A DNA stretch of 64,000 nt, taken from positions 1,369,039 to 1,433,038 of the forward strand of contig JAREIK010002450.1 in assembly GCA_029783825.1 (NCBI GenBank). Reading direction: 5' to 3'. Origin of the DNA: Sapria himalayana. Lineage: Eukaryota > Streptophyta > Magnoliopsida > Malpighiales > Rafflesiaceae. The translations under genes were made by a program, and so were the position numbers. This document shows, piece by piece, positions 48,823 to 60,835 of the stretch; within the stretch, counting starts at the first letter, position 1, and the number at the start of each line of letters is the position of its first letter. The notes under the pieces were generated by a model. That model ran no database searches and was not told the DNA's origin. It saw only the letters and a list, made by a program, of their open reading frames with translations.

Positions 48823-49394
48823 AAATATATAAATATATTTATGTTTTCAAATATATACGTCTACATATATATTCCCACCCCATCCATCTCAGGAATATAT
48901 ATATGTTATGATTTACATATACATATATATACATATATATAGTTTTTAACATATACATATATAATTTTTATATATACATATATGAAATATTTTTAATATA
49001 TAGTTTTAATAATAGTTATGAAATGTTTATAAAACATATGATATAAGTTATGAAATGAAAAACATGTCTAAGTTTTAATGTATATTTAAGTTATTAGCTC
49101 ACCAATAATATAAATGTGTATTAAAAATATTATTCTTGGATTCTTAAGCATAGGATATACATCTTAAACGTGGAGATAAATAAATATTATTTATATCATA
49201 TGTGTTATGTTTGTATATGTGTGTGTGTGTGTGTGTGTGTACATTTTCAAATATAGTATATATATGTTTAGAAGCAATATATCCATTTTCAAAATAGTAT
49301 TTATACATTTAGAATATATATATATATAACATGTGTGTGTATATATATATAGAAATAATAAAAGCATCTTGAAATAGTATTTATACATTTAGAA

Positions 49395-49430
<36 letters not shown>

Positions 49431-50345
49431 TTCTAAAAGATACAATATATCTCATTTTTTTAAACAATTTTAAAAACTATTTTTTATTATTTTTTAATGT
49501 GATGTGGATATTTTAATCTTTGAGGTTGATGGGACAAAAATAAAATGGGAAATTAAAGTAAAATGCATAAAACTTAATGAAGGTTGTTTTTCAGGTACTT
49601 CAATGTCATGTGATACTTCAATGTCATGTGGATAAGTCATAAAACTTAATGTCATGTGGATACTTCAATGTCATGTGGATACTTCAATGTCATGTGGACA
49701 AAAATAAATTTTTGAGGTTTAAGGTACAATATATAACATGAGATACTTCAATGTCATGTGGATAAGTCATAAAACTTAATGAACATATATAAATAGTTGA
49801 TGAAATAAACAACAAAAATAAAATGTTTAAGGTACTTCAATGAGGAACATAAAATGGTAAATTAAATAACAAATATATATGTTTTTGTTTTCACACATAA
49901 ACAACAATTTTAAAATTTGTCAAAAAATAAAATACACTCCAACTTTTAATTTTGAAAAAGTGTATAACAAAAATTATTTATGTTTTGATGTAGAAACTCA
50001 AAGATACCCTCACATGGTCACAACATAAAAAAATTTTACATTTTGGAAACTTATTGTTTTCGAAATCTTTTCAAAAAAACATAAACATATATATTATATA
50101 TTATAACATATACAAGTTATAAACATATAATATATATATATATATGTGTGTGCGTGTGTGCGTGTGTGTGTGCGTGTGTGTGTGGGTGTGTGCACGTGCA
50201 TGTGCTTTTTAAATATATATATAATAAATGTTTGTAACATGTATATATATAATAAATGTTTGTAACATGTATATATATAAATAGGTATATGTTATAACAT
50301 AAATTATAAGTTTATAACATATAAATATAATATATATATATATAA
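48823..50345. repeat. AT-rich DNA with microsatellites
   Basis: (TG)n at 49,218-49,240, (CA)n at 49,397-49,429 and a (TG/CG)n tract at about 50,143-50,200, with ATATATAC and ATAAACATAT words between. No genes. Confidence 0.8.
49598..49790 (+). repeat. Minisatellite of GATACTTCAATGTCATGTGG units
   Basis: Six or more copies of a 20-base unit (GATACTTCAATGTCATGTGG), partly alternating with GATAAGTCATAAAACTTAATG, in two clusters (49,598-49,700 and 49,742-49,782). Confidence 0.85.
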
Positions 50346-52197
50346 TGTTTTAATAGTTTAGGTATTGAATAGATTTTCACCTTAATTTAAATAGAGGCAA
50401 AATAGCCTTTGTTGATTGGATGAACATCTCAATTTTTTTTGTTTTTTTAATGAACATCTCGATTATGTTCTTATGATTATGGATTTGTGTGGTAATGTGT
50501 TTGGATGCATTTTGTTTAAGATTATAATTTTGTGCTTGTAAATGTGTGATTTTTTGCATTGGGTGTAATTTTCTTTTTTTTTTGATTTTGCACTTGAGCT
50601 TTCTGTAACAATGGAGGAGTTCAATGTTGGTGATGGTGTCTGTAGAGATTATCATGGCCAATGAAAATGTCGATGGTGGTATGCACAACAAGTGACGGTG
50701 ACTATGGAGGTTGTCATGACCAACGACAGTGCTGGTGGTATTCACTATCGGTGATAGTGACTATGGAAGTTGTCACAACCAATTATAGTACTGATGATGG
50801 TGGTATTGGTTACCGGTGCCCAGTGATGGTGTCTATGAAGATTTTCATGGCCAACAAAACTACTGATGGCTATACTCATAGCTAGCAATAATGATTGTGT
50901 ATATTCTCACAGACAGCGAATGATAGTGTCTATGTGGTATTTTCAGCCAATTATGATGTATGTATTGGTTGGCATGACTAACGATGGCGCCTCTTATGAT
51001 GGTTGCAACCAATGACAATGAACATGGAGGAACCTAGGGTGGAAAAGGCTGAAAATGGCAAAGATCATGGCTACAAAATACAAATTCTAAACATTGAGCA
51101 GATTTTATTTTATTTTTTGGACACTACCCCAAGCCATTACACTAAAAAACATGTAGATCAGTGAAAGTCAAAAGTTATAGTTCCTTAAAATAATATTATT
51201 GGGTTGTTCAGTATTTAGATATACGTGATGTTTAGTTATCATGTATTTTTGGCATGTCATGTGAATATGTATGTTATAGCATGTATATTTTATTTATGTT
51301 ATTATGAATGTGATGGAATGATTTAATCGATACGTATATATAAGTACAACAACTTGTATGATTGTTGGGTACTGAAGATAATAAATTCATGTAACATTCA
51401 TATATACATGTTTCACAAAGCTATGATTAAATTTCTATTTTGTTTTAAAATAAATACTCAATTTTAAAATATCTAAGTGAGTGATAGAGTTCATTAAAAA
51501 TAAAAATCATGGTTTCCATCACTGGGTTGAAGATTATGCTAGTTAGTTAGTATGTTGGTCTTGGATTTTTGGTGCCTTCCCCTCATCATACAAACTAGCT
51601 TGAAATTATACTTAGCACGAACCACTATAGGGAAATTATATGGATTATTTAAGTAAATCACTATGCCATGTGAAATATTCATTTAAAGATCAATCAATTT
51701 AGAATTGAGTGATGGTTTATACTTATATATGAATAATAATATCTTTTCTATATGTGTCACTATTATTATTTGTAGGATTGAACATAAATCACCAGTTTAA
51801 TCTTGTTTGACACAACCCACTACCAAGATAATAAAGATTAATAGGAATTAATATGTCTGAACAAAAAATAAATAATAAATATCCTCTCATCAAGGCCTAC
51901 TATTCATGGAGTGTCAAAATAATAACAAATTCGTTAAAGAATTAGTGGAAGAAACAAATTCTTGTGATAGAATTTAACCTAATTAGTTCATTGTAAAATT
52001 TTAGGTTTTTTAAATAAAATATCATTCAACTTACTCATCAAAATTCTCCTAGAAAATAAACTCAATGAGACTACTTACATAGATTGGAAAATAAATTTTG
52101 ATATTGTCCTAACTATTAAGAACTACAAATATATAGTCATAGATCTATGCTGGATAAACATAAAAAATTAAGGCAAAAATCCATTCTTAATAAATTT
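50346..52197 (+). mobile_element. Truncated copia copy, inverted relative to the next element
   Basis: The plus strand of 50,346-52,197 matches the minus strand of about 55,560-57,353: the same leader (GTTTTAATAGTTTAGG.ATTGAATAG start, GG-TGG-rich 62-bp repeats at about 50,620-51,040, mid-region AGTGATGG...CATGGTTTCCATCACT) and the same gag start (IDWKINFDIVLTIKNYKYI). It lacks LTRs and is cut at 52,198 by the LTR of the neighbouring element. Frames inside (for example 50,661-50,885) are leader-repeat translations. Confidence 0.7.
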
Positions 52198-52471
52198 TGT
52201 TTAGGTAAATGAGGGTTTAAAAAGTCCTTAAATGTGATAATGTGCATAAGATGTGATTGTTGTCATTTATTAAGAAGTCTCATTATTTGATAGGGATGTC
52301 TTTAGTATCTTTCATATCTAGTCTCTTTGAAGAAGATCATGCTATAGTTGAGTAGTATCATCCGTGCCATATTATATATTTAAAATTCTTAAAGAACCAA
52401 TGCTTGTCATATCATCTCTTAAATGTGACTTTTCATTTTTTTTCTTTTAATTTTAATAAATGATATTAAAG

Positions 52472-52540
<69 letters not shown>

Positions 52541-52883
52541 AAATTAGTTTAATATAAATCAATTTAGTTTAATTTAAATATAAAATCAATCAATTTGATT
52601 TTAATTAAATTAATTATTCTGATTATACACACACATATACTCTAAACAAATAAATAAAATTTTTAAAATATTTATAATGGAACTAGATAAGGATGTGGAA
52701 GGGATCCTGATCTAAAAAATATCTTGGGCTCCCAATGTAAACTATATTGTACCATAATTTATATTAATTATAATTTATACTACTACAAAATTATAATTAT
52801 ACATCATTACTTATTCAATATAATTTATGTCATTTATTATTTAATACTTATTAAACTATCCATGTTAAGATTATAAATATCCA
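52198..52883 (-). repeat. 3' LTR of the copia element, with (TA)n expansion
   Basis: 686 bp, matching 57,400-58,040. The (TA)n tract is expanded here to about 60 bp (52,477-52,538) against about 20 bp in the other LTR. Confidence 0.75.
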
Positions 52884-53400
52884 TTGATTGTATTTAATTA
52901 CTAACAATCCAATTCAATCTATATTTATTTATTTTTTAAAAATTTTCTATTTAACTTATTTAAAATACTAGATCAAAATCTACCTACAAAATTTGACAAT
53001 ATCAAAACTTATAAGTTTTTTCAAGGAAATATCATCAATCCTTCTAATATGATATGAATTCAAAATATCTCACAATAACTATTAAAAAGTGCACATTCAA
53101 TTGCCAAATTTCAGTCATAATGAGTTGTAATGGACAAGAAAACTTGGATTAACTTTAGCATGACTACTGGCAAAAAGGGTTCCTCATAATTAATTTTTTC
53201 TTTCTAAATATGCCCTTTCACAATAAGCCTAGCCTTATATGTCTCATATTGTTATCCATTCCTCATTTTTTCTTATAAATCTACTTGTACTTGATGAGTT
53301 TTAACCCTTTAGGGGTTCTATAAAATCCCATACAAGTTTGGAGTGCATTGATTGCATTTATGATTCCATAGTCTTTTACCAACATTATGCATCTTTATTT
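52884..53400 (-). pseudogene. Copia reverse transcriptase N-terminal remnant
   Basis: Minus translation with stops: MQSMHSKLVWDFIEPLKG (the M...W.L+..P.G block), then frameshifted ARLI-like, YIQKE and PFLPVVMLKLIQVFL-like blocks corresponding to K.R.VA.G+.Q..GIDY.E.F.PV..+.SIR.LL. The catalytic YVDDM region is missing; only AT-rich sequence lies between here and the LTR. Confidence 0.6.
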
Positions 53401-53409
53401 TTAAGTGTT

Positions 53410-53565
53410 TTATCATAGATTCCGGAATCAGTAGGATAGGTACTACTTCGCCTTGTTCTTTCTTTCCGACTTTGCTAACAGATCTTCATTCCGGCACTAC
53501 TCGATGAGTGAAGCGAGACAGGGCCAATTGATTGAAAGTCAACGGCATCTGCCAACAAACAAGTC
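53410..53565. other. GC-richer insert, possibly organellar (mitochondrial) DNA
   Basis: About 155 bp at roughly 45-50% GC in a 25-30% GC context. It includes GGATAGGTACTACTTCGCC, CTTCATTCCGGCACTACTCG, AGTGAAGCGAGACAGGGCC and AAAGTCAACGGCATCTGCC. It interrupts the copia frame between integrase and RT, where family members have a variable linker. The style, GC with intact CpG and no decay, recalls plant mitochondrial intergenic DNA, but this is recognition by texture only. Confidence 0.35.
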
Positions 53566-54330
53566 TTTTACTACCTTATTAGGAATTCTATCCTAAAACT
53601 CTCCCAAGAGTGTATACTATGTAGGTTGAAGAATAACCTTTCCACTATGATGAGACACCCCTCTCGATTATATACTTTTAGTGACACACTGCTTAGATAG
53701 TGATTCTTGTGAACTATTATGATCATTTTCTTCTGGTTATTCAACCAGTACATCAACGATAAGTTCAAGAGGTTTAATGTCAAGACTATTTTCAACTAGC
53801 ACATCCAAATAACTCATCACTGATCTTACCATGTTCATAAGAGTCATATTCCTTCTTTCTGACACACTATTCTAATACAAAATGCTAGGTGCAACCAATT
53901 GGGATCTAATCCCTTGACCTAATAAGTAGTCCCTAAATTCTCCAGAAAATTATTCACCACCATGACCAACTTGAAGTATCTTGAGATATTTATTTTAATG
54001 TTTCTCCATTTTTGTCCGGTACTCTTTGAATTTCTCAAAGGCATAGGATTTATGGAGTATCAAATAAATGTGCCCATATCATGAGTAATCAACAATAAAT
54101 GTGATGACGTACTCAAAACCACATCTTTCTTGGATAGTCATGGGTCCACATAAATCAGAATGAACCACATCCATATCTCTTTGGCTCTATAGCTTTTAGC
54201 CACAAATGGTCACTTGGTCATTTTTCCTTCTAAGCACAATTCACATACTAGAAATATTTCCACATTCAATGTACCCAAAGACCCATCTTTAATCAATCTC
54301 AAACTCCATTTAGATTTATATGACCTAGAC
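53566..54330 (-). pseudogene. Copia integrase remnant
   Basis: Minus translation: DMDVVHSDLCGPMTIQERCG, FEYVITFIVDYS.YGHIYL, AFEKFKEYRTKMEKH, KYLKILQVGHGGE, FRDYLLGQGIRSQLVAPSIL and SVSERRNMTLMNMV match the integrase core: +VHSD+CGPM....GF.YF+TF.DDYSRY..VY, the ++.+R+D.GGE block and the NG.SERRNRTL.D block. One aspartate of the DDYSR motif is V. The 74-codon minus frame at 53,571-53,795 is the decayed linker after it. Confidence 0.8.
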
Positions 54331-55770
54331 ATAAGTACCAAAAATTGCTCTAGTTAAAATCAAAATGATATTTTATTTTATATGATAAGATATTGATATT
54401 AGTTGACTCGCATGGTTATAATCAAGTAGAGATAGTATTAATAATATAAATATTGTCTTTTAATGTGCCAAAATAAATAAACCTTTTATTCAAGTAAATT
54501 ATGCCAAAATCATTGAATAAAAAGAAAAATCCATCCTTAACCAAACTGGAAACAAAAATTAAGTTTTTTTATGATTGAAAGTACATAAAGACAATCTCAT
54601 AAAGCTAAAATATTATCTCTCTTAAACTAAAGCAAGCATTCTTCCACTATAATAGCTACAACCTTCGTAGTATTTCCTATGTTAAGATCAATCTCAACAT
54701 CAATTAGTTGTTTGGTTTCATAGAACTATTACAAAGAATTGTAAATAGGTTTTGTAGTACTCATATATACACACTAGGTATCCATAGATACCACCTATAA
54801 ATATATTTCAACTAACAATAACTGAGATTTATCTTGATTATTCAAATTACTGAGATAAACTAGATATTACTTCTTCTAATATTCTAACTGCTTGCAATGA
54901 AAACACTTTCCCTTATGTTTTTTCACTCCGACTTGTGACTTAGGAGCTATCTATGAGACATGAACATATTTGTGAAATTTATTCTTTTTCTTATCTTTCA
55001 GTTTAGATGAAGTCTTTTTAGCCACAAACACTCCATATATTTTTTATGTATGAATTCTTTAAGTAATTATGCCAATATCCAATCAAGTTTATTCATATTA
55101 TAGTTTAGGTAGAATTGCATAAAAGAATTTGGTAGAGATTAAAAAATAATATCAATCTATGAATCCACATCAAACTTAACTCAAAGGATCTCTAGTTCAT
55201 CCTACAAAATAATCATCTTTAAAACACAATCCCTCACCAGGATGTTTTCCAAAATGAGTCTTGGACTTTGTCTTGCAAAATGTATTTATCAGATCATTCG
55301 TGACTTTTTTTCTTGTAAAATGAGTTTGATTCCTAAATATTTCTTTGAGATTAGATAATCATATCATAAAAAGTAGTTATGGATTGATGCTGATATTTGA
55401 ATATATTTCATGTAGAATCTAAAATATAATACCTCATCATCTAATTATCCTCTACTCATTTCTCATGAGGCGTGGCTTCCTCGTCGGCTGCCCCTTTATG
55501 AGGTTTATCTAATAATAGATTGGTGAGTACATATTTGTAGTTAGAAGCAATCAAGACAATGTCAATGTTTCTTTTCCAATTTATATAATTGGTGCCATCA
55601 AGTTTATTCTCTTTAAAAATTGTAGGGAGTGGTTGAATGCTATTTTCTTTAAAATACCTGAAAAATTTACAATAACCTTATTACGTTGAATTCTATCATA
55701 ATAATTAGTTTCTGCACCAATTCTTGAATGAATTCATCATCAGTCCGATACTCCATGAATAATATATCTC
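54331..55770 (-). pseudogene. Copia gag remnant with zinc knuckle
   Basis: Minus translation: NKLDGTNYINWKRNIDIVLI, ASNYKYVLTNLLLDKPHKGA near 55,480-55,620 (the L.G.NY..W...+..VL......VL. block), further broken gag, then VAKKTSSKLKDKKKNKFHKY and HKGKCFHCKQ...WKK near 54,880-55,025 (the CF.C...GHWKR.C knuckle; the H-C half is decayed). 54,331-54,870 should hold the protease but no active-site motif is legible. Confidence 0.7.
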
Positions 55771-57385
55771 AATGGGAGCATGTCAACCATTTATTATTTA
55801 TTTAAACATGATAATTCTTATTAATCTTATTATCTAGGCAATGTGTTGTGCCAAACAAGATTAAATTGATTAAGTATATACCATCACTCAAATCTAAATC
55901 AACTGATCCTTAAATTAATCCTTCATATGGAGAAGGGATTTATTTAAATAATCTATAGAATTAGCTAATGGTGCTTTGCACTAAGCATACATGCAAGCTA
56001 GTTAGTCTGATAGGGGGAAAACACCAAGATTTGCATAATATTAAAACTAGTGATGGAGACCATGAGATTTATTTTTAATGAATTCCCTCACAGACTTAGA
56101 TATTTTAAAATTGAGGATTTTTATTTTGAAACAAAATAGGAATTTATCCATTACATTTTGAAATGTGTATATATGCAGGTTATGTGAACTTGCTATTTTT
56201 GGTACACAACTATCATATAAGTTGTTATACTTATATACACATATCGATTATATTATGCCATCACATCCACAACAACATGCCACTATATATACAAGTCATA
56301 ACATACATATTTACGAAACATGACACAAATACATGATGACTAAGTATCACTTATATCTATATGTTAAATAGTACAGCTTTATTTGTTTCAGGGCACTATA
56401 ACCTTATAATTTTAATGAGGAAGTTTAGGGATTGAGATAATATCCTAAATTGGGTTTAATTGGCATGGTTTAAACAATAATGGCTTGGGTTAGTGTGCCA
56501 AAAAAAATAGAATATTCCTGGGTTTTGGAAAATTTGGCCTTGATCTCCACCATGTTCAACCTATGCCACCATGAGCTCTGCCATGTTTATTATCGCTGGC
56601 TACGACCACCACAAGAGAAACCATCATCAACTGTGTTAACCACAATATGCATCATCATTGATTGTTGCGACAACCTTCATAATCATCATTGTCGCCTATG
56701 AATACAATCTTCAGCATTTTCTTTGGCTGCGACAACCTCCATAGGTATCATTGCCTGAAATATATACGACCACCAACATTGTTGTTGGCCACGACAACCT
56801 TCCTATGCACTATCACCTATAATAAATACTATCGCCAACATTGTTGTTGGCCATGACAACCTCTACAATCAACTACGGCAGTAGTGAATACCACCACCAA
56901 CACTATAATTGGCCACAAAAACCTCCATAGTCATTGTCACCATCTATGAATACCTCCACTAGCTCTGTTATTGGCCGCCACAACCTCCACATGCACCATC
57001 ACCGACATCAACAACCTCCATAGTCATTGTCACCAATAATGAATACCTGCACCGGCATTATTGTTGGCCACCACAATCTCCATGTGCACCATCACCAGCA
57101 ACGAACTCCTCTATTGTTACAAAAAGCTCAACAGAAGTGAAAAATAAAAAAAAATAATATTACACCACATGCAAAAAATCACACATTTAATAGCACAAAA
57201 TTACAACCCTTAAACAAAACATATCCAAACACATTACCACACAAATTCATAATCTATAAGAATATAACTAAGCTGGTCATCTAATCAATAAAGGCTAGTT
57301 TGCCTTTGTTTAAATTAAGGAAAAAATCTATTCAATGCCTAAACTATTAAAACTAAATCTATCATTACATGATACCATTACCATT
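55771..57385 (-). repeat. Long 5' leader with 62-bp tandem repeats
   Basis: Between primer site and gag lie 1.6 kb of non-coding DNA. About nine degenerate 62-bp units (56,550-57,115) contain (A/C)CAACCTCCAT...CACC and GTTGTTGGCCACGA words. The stretch is less AT-rich than its surroundings. The same leader is present, inverted, at 50,346-51,900. A 73-codon frame at 56,480-56,701 lies across the start of the repeats and is not a gene. Confidence 0.75.
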
Positions 57386-57386
57386 C

Positions 57387-57398
57387 CCTCAGATACCA
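57387..57398 (-). other. Primer binding site of the copia element
   Basis: The minus strand reads ATTGCCTAACA then A and TGGTATCTGAGG, close to the tRNA-Met primer site TGGTATCAGAGC, immediately inside the LTR that starts at 57,400. Confidence 0.75.
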
Positions 57399-57399
57399 T

Positions 57400-58040
57400 T
57401 GTTAGGCAATTGAGGATTAAAAAAAATCATTAGATGTGATAACTTTTGTCAGTGTTTTTTTTTTCGTTGATTAAGAATTCTCATTATTTTTAACAAAAGC
57501 AACATACCTCAATAAGGAAGTATTCATTTGGCATATATCATTCTTGTATACCTCAATAATGGAGTAGTGTTGTTCGTGCCATATTATATAATAAAAAATT
57601 CTTTTCAGAAAATGATGCTTGTCACATCATCTTTAAATGTGACATTCAATTTTTTATTTTAATTTTAATAAATGATATTAAAGATTATATATATATATAT
57701 ATTAAAATTAATTTAATATAAAATAATTAATTTGATTTAATAATAAAATTAAAAAATTTGATTCTAATCAATTTAATTATTTCGATTATATATGCACACA
57801 TAGTCTAAATCATAAACAAAATCTTTAAAATATTTTTTATAGCACATGATAAGACTATGAAAGGGACTCTGGCCTAAATAGATCTCCACTCCCAATATAA
57901 ATTATATTGTATCATAATTTACATTAATTCTAATTTATATTACTAGAGAACGATAATTGTACTCCCTTACTTATTCAAAATAATTTAACTTTTGTTATTT
58001 AATACTTATTAAACTATTCATGTTAAGATTATAGATGTCA
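57400..58040 (-). repeat. 5' LTR of the copia element
   Basis: 641 bp between TGTTAGGCAA (plus strand) and GATGTCA, partner of 52,198-52,883. Confidence 0.75.
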
Positions 58041-58589
58041 AAATAACTATTAACAAGTACATGTGAATTTTAATTACTTCAAGAATAAGAGTAATAATAT
58101 ATTTAATAACAATGATATATTTTATTTTATATGTCAGTATAAAATAATCATTGCGTGGTAATCCCATTCAATACACAATACTAGAACTAAAAGTTAAAAC
58201 CTCAACATTCGCCATAGTCAAGATAAATCTACTAAAATTTTGTATTATAATCCTATTGATAGATTATCTAGTTTTATCTAGATCATGAATAATAAATTTA
58301 TATTCCACAAAAATTGATGATTTGATCTTTTGTGCATAATATGAACTCTACATACCAAATCATCTAATATGTAGAATAAAAGAAATCCAATTTTGTGTGT
58401 GCGTGCATGCATGTATTCATAATATATAACAACTTATAATATTTATATTTCATTTCCAATGTATAAACAAAAGTTTATAATATATATATATATATTAAAA
58501 ATGAACATATTAACTTATAATATATGCTTTTCATTTGAAACACATATAATAAATTTATAATGTGTATATATGCTTTAAACATATAAATA
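58041..58589. other. AT-rich intergenic sequence
   Basis: No gene. A GTGTGTGCGTGCATGCATG tract at 58,395-58,413. From 58,430 onward a unit CTTATAATAT.TGCTTTTCATTT...AACATATAATAA begins that recurs at 59,335-59,710. Confidence 0.4.
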
Positions 58590-58856
58590 AACTTATAAGG
58601 GTAAATTATATTTTTGTGAACCATCAAAAAATATTTATAATAGGGCCCAAGGTTTTGATATCTAAGAAAAAAAATATCAAAAAGTAAAATATTTATATTT
58701 TTGTGCACTCAAAATCAGTTTTACAATTTTATCCTCGTGTTTATACATCAATTTTTTTAAAAAAATTTTGAATGGCATTTTTAAAAATTAACTACCATTG
58801 ATTCGAATTCCAAATTGCCTTTTCAATTTAAAATGTGGTTTTGTTCTTTTTAAATC

Positions 58857-58887
<31 letters not shown>

Positions 58888-59345
58888 ATACACACACACA
58901 CTAATATATATATTTATATATACCCACTAGATGTAGGTTTATATATAAATATATACAAATAAATAAATAAATAAATAAATATATATATATACATACATAC
59001 ACACATACAAACATATATAAACACACACACACACACACACACACTTATAAATATATAAAAATAAATAAATCTATATAAGTTTTAGATTAAAAAAAAAACT
59101 GATTTTGAACTCAAAAAGCAGTTTGGAATTGGTAATGGAGATTAATTCAAATACCAAAGTTTGTTGCGTTTTTTTGTTTAAATTACCAACATATCAGCTC
59201 TCCCGAAATTGAGTTTATGATTTTGAGTAAATCAATAGATAAATATTTTACATTTCGAAACTTTTTTCTTTAATTTTAAATATTTGATTCCTTTTTATAA
59301 ATATTCATGAAGGGAGTACGAAAATATAATTTACATAACTTATAA
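58590..59345. repeat. Foldback element 1: inverted arms around a microsatellite core
   Basis: Left arm 58,590-58,858 and right arm about 59,075-59,345 are diverged reverse complements. GTAAATTATATTTTTGTG pairs with the complement of CGAAAATATAATTTACAT; GTAAAATATTTAT with ATAAATATTTTACAT; ATTCGAATTCCAAATTGCC with GCAGTTTGGAATTGGTAAT; TTTTTAAATCTAAAT with TTTTAGATTAAAAA. The centre (58,859-59,074) is (AAAT)n, (TA)n and (CA)n. No open frame. It resembles a MITE or foldback transposon. Target duplications are not clear. Confidence 0.65.
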
Positions 59346-59889
59346 TATAAGTTTTTTATTTCAAACATATATATTATAAGTCTATAACAAACACATATAC
59401 ATTATATATATTTAAAACATATGCTTTTCATTTCAAACGTATATAATATAAGTTTATAACACACACACACACATGCATGCACACACAGACAAATATATAT
59501 ATTTATATTTGAAACACACACGTCACACACTTATATTATACATTTTCATTTCAAACTATATATAATATGAATTTATAACACACACACATACACAAACCCA
59601 TTATAAGTTTATAACACACACATATATTATATATTATTAAAACATATATATATATATATATATAAACTTATATTATACATTTTTTCATTTCAAACATATA
59701 TATACATACATAAAAAAAAAAAACACACACACACTATTTTATTTTTTTAAATACTACATTTAGAAGATAAGCAAATTCAAATTTTACATTAATAAATTGT
59801 CAAACTATAAATATTTTATGTTTGATACACTTTTTACTAAATATTAAAAATGTAATTACTTTTTCTAAATATTTTTTAATATATATATA
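59346..59889. repeat. Tandem AT-rich units with (CA)n tracts between the foldback elements
   Basis: Four or more copies of a unit containing CATTTCAAAC.TATATAATAT, AAGTTTATAACACACAC and TATATTATA (59,335-59,710), then AT-rich sequence. Non-coding. Confidence 0.7.
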
Positions 59890-60835
59890 AACCTAAAATT
59901 TCGCCACTTAAATCATGATAGCGAAATATGATTTTCCCTTCAAATGGTGTATATTTTTTGAGATATTTTATTTTTTGGTGCTAAAACACAAAAAATTTAA
60001 AATAAATATAATTTAAAAAAAATTAAAAATGATACTACCACGCATAAAATAATTACATTTTGGTGCATTTAACATCCAAAATCCAATTTTATCCTTATAT
60101 GACAAATCAGAACTTTAAAAATAAAAAAAAAATGTCAAATAAAAAAACATGGCAAAGGCGAGCTGGGATTCAAACATGCATCTTCAATGAAAAACTATAC
60201 TATTCATCCATCCAGCGACACACATCAAATTAAATATAAATTGATTTATATATTTATATATAAATATAAATATATTCTATATATTTGTATATATTTAAGC
60301 ATAAATATATAAAAATATATAAACAAGCACACACACACACACACATAAATATATTTATATATTAAAATATATTTATGTTTTTATATTTGTGTTTATGTTT
60401 ATATATTTATAGATAATTATGTTTATATATTTATATATATTTAGATATTTATGTTTATATATTTATATATATTTATGTGTATTTATTCATACGTATTTAT
60501 GTTTATATATGTTTATATTTACAGATATAAAGTTGTTATTATTTGATTTGATGTGGATAGCTAAATGACAGATATGAGTGTTTCATAATCGAGGGATGCT
60601 GGTCTAAATCACGAGACATTGCTATTTATGTTTCTTTTATTATTTTTAAAATATATTGACACATAATTATTTTATTTTGATATATATTTTCATTGCACCA
60701 AAAAATAATTATTTTATAGGGTGATATATATATTATAAATTTTTTTATAAAATATCATATTTTAAATATTTTATATTTCGTGCAGAAAAACTTAAATTTT
60801 CATTTTTTTTAATCAATGCAAATTGGATTCCTAAA
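59890..60835. repeat. Foldback element 2: tRNA-like arms around a microsatellite core
   Basis: The minus strand of 59,890-60,245 matches the plus strand of about 60,535-60,835: ATTTGATGTG.GT.GCT at the inner end, a tRNA-like stretch with GCATGTTTGAATCCC (minus, 60,165-60,179) against GCTGGTCTAAATCAC (plus, 60,598-60,612), then AT-rich body with TGCACCAAAA.GTAATTATTTTAT against TGCACCAAAAAATAATTATTTTAT-like. The core (60,246-60,530) is TATATTTATA-type repeats with one (CA)n. The same head-body order occurs singly at 1,105-1,450 and 27,650-28,230. Confidence 0.65.

Larger units (their letters stand above)
52198..58040 (-). mobile_element. Ty1-copia element with long 5' leader, minus orientation
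   Basis: LTRs: 52,198-52,883 and 57,400-58,040 (shared TGTT.AGG start, GTGCCATATTATAT, CTTGTCA.ATCATCT, AATGATATTAAAGATT, TAAACTAT.CATGTTAAGATTATA-like end). A tRNA-Met primer site borders the right LTR. Reading leftward: 1.6-kb leader, gag with zinc knuckle, integrase, RT fragment. Protease and RNase H are not recognisable. All frames are broken. A truncated inverted copy of the same family adjoins it on the left. Confidence 0.75.

Noticed and set aside
31072..48831. AAATATATA on both sides of the outer copia as target-site duplication
   Set aside because: Low-complexity TA-rich flanks make a chance match likely, and it is offset from the LTR ends.
50661..50885. 74-codon plus-strand frame with CTT/GGD words
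   Set aside because: Lies in the 62-bp leader repeats; the inverted copy at 56,480-57,120 does not preserve the frame.
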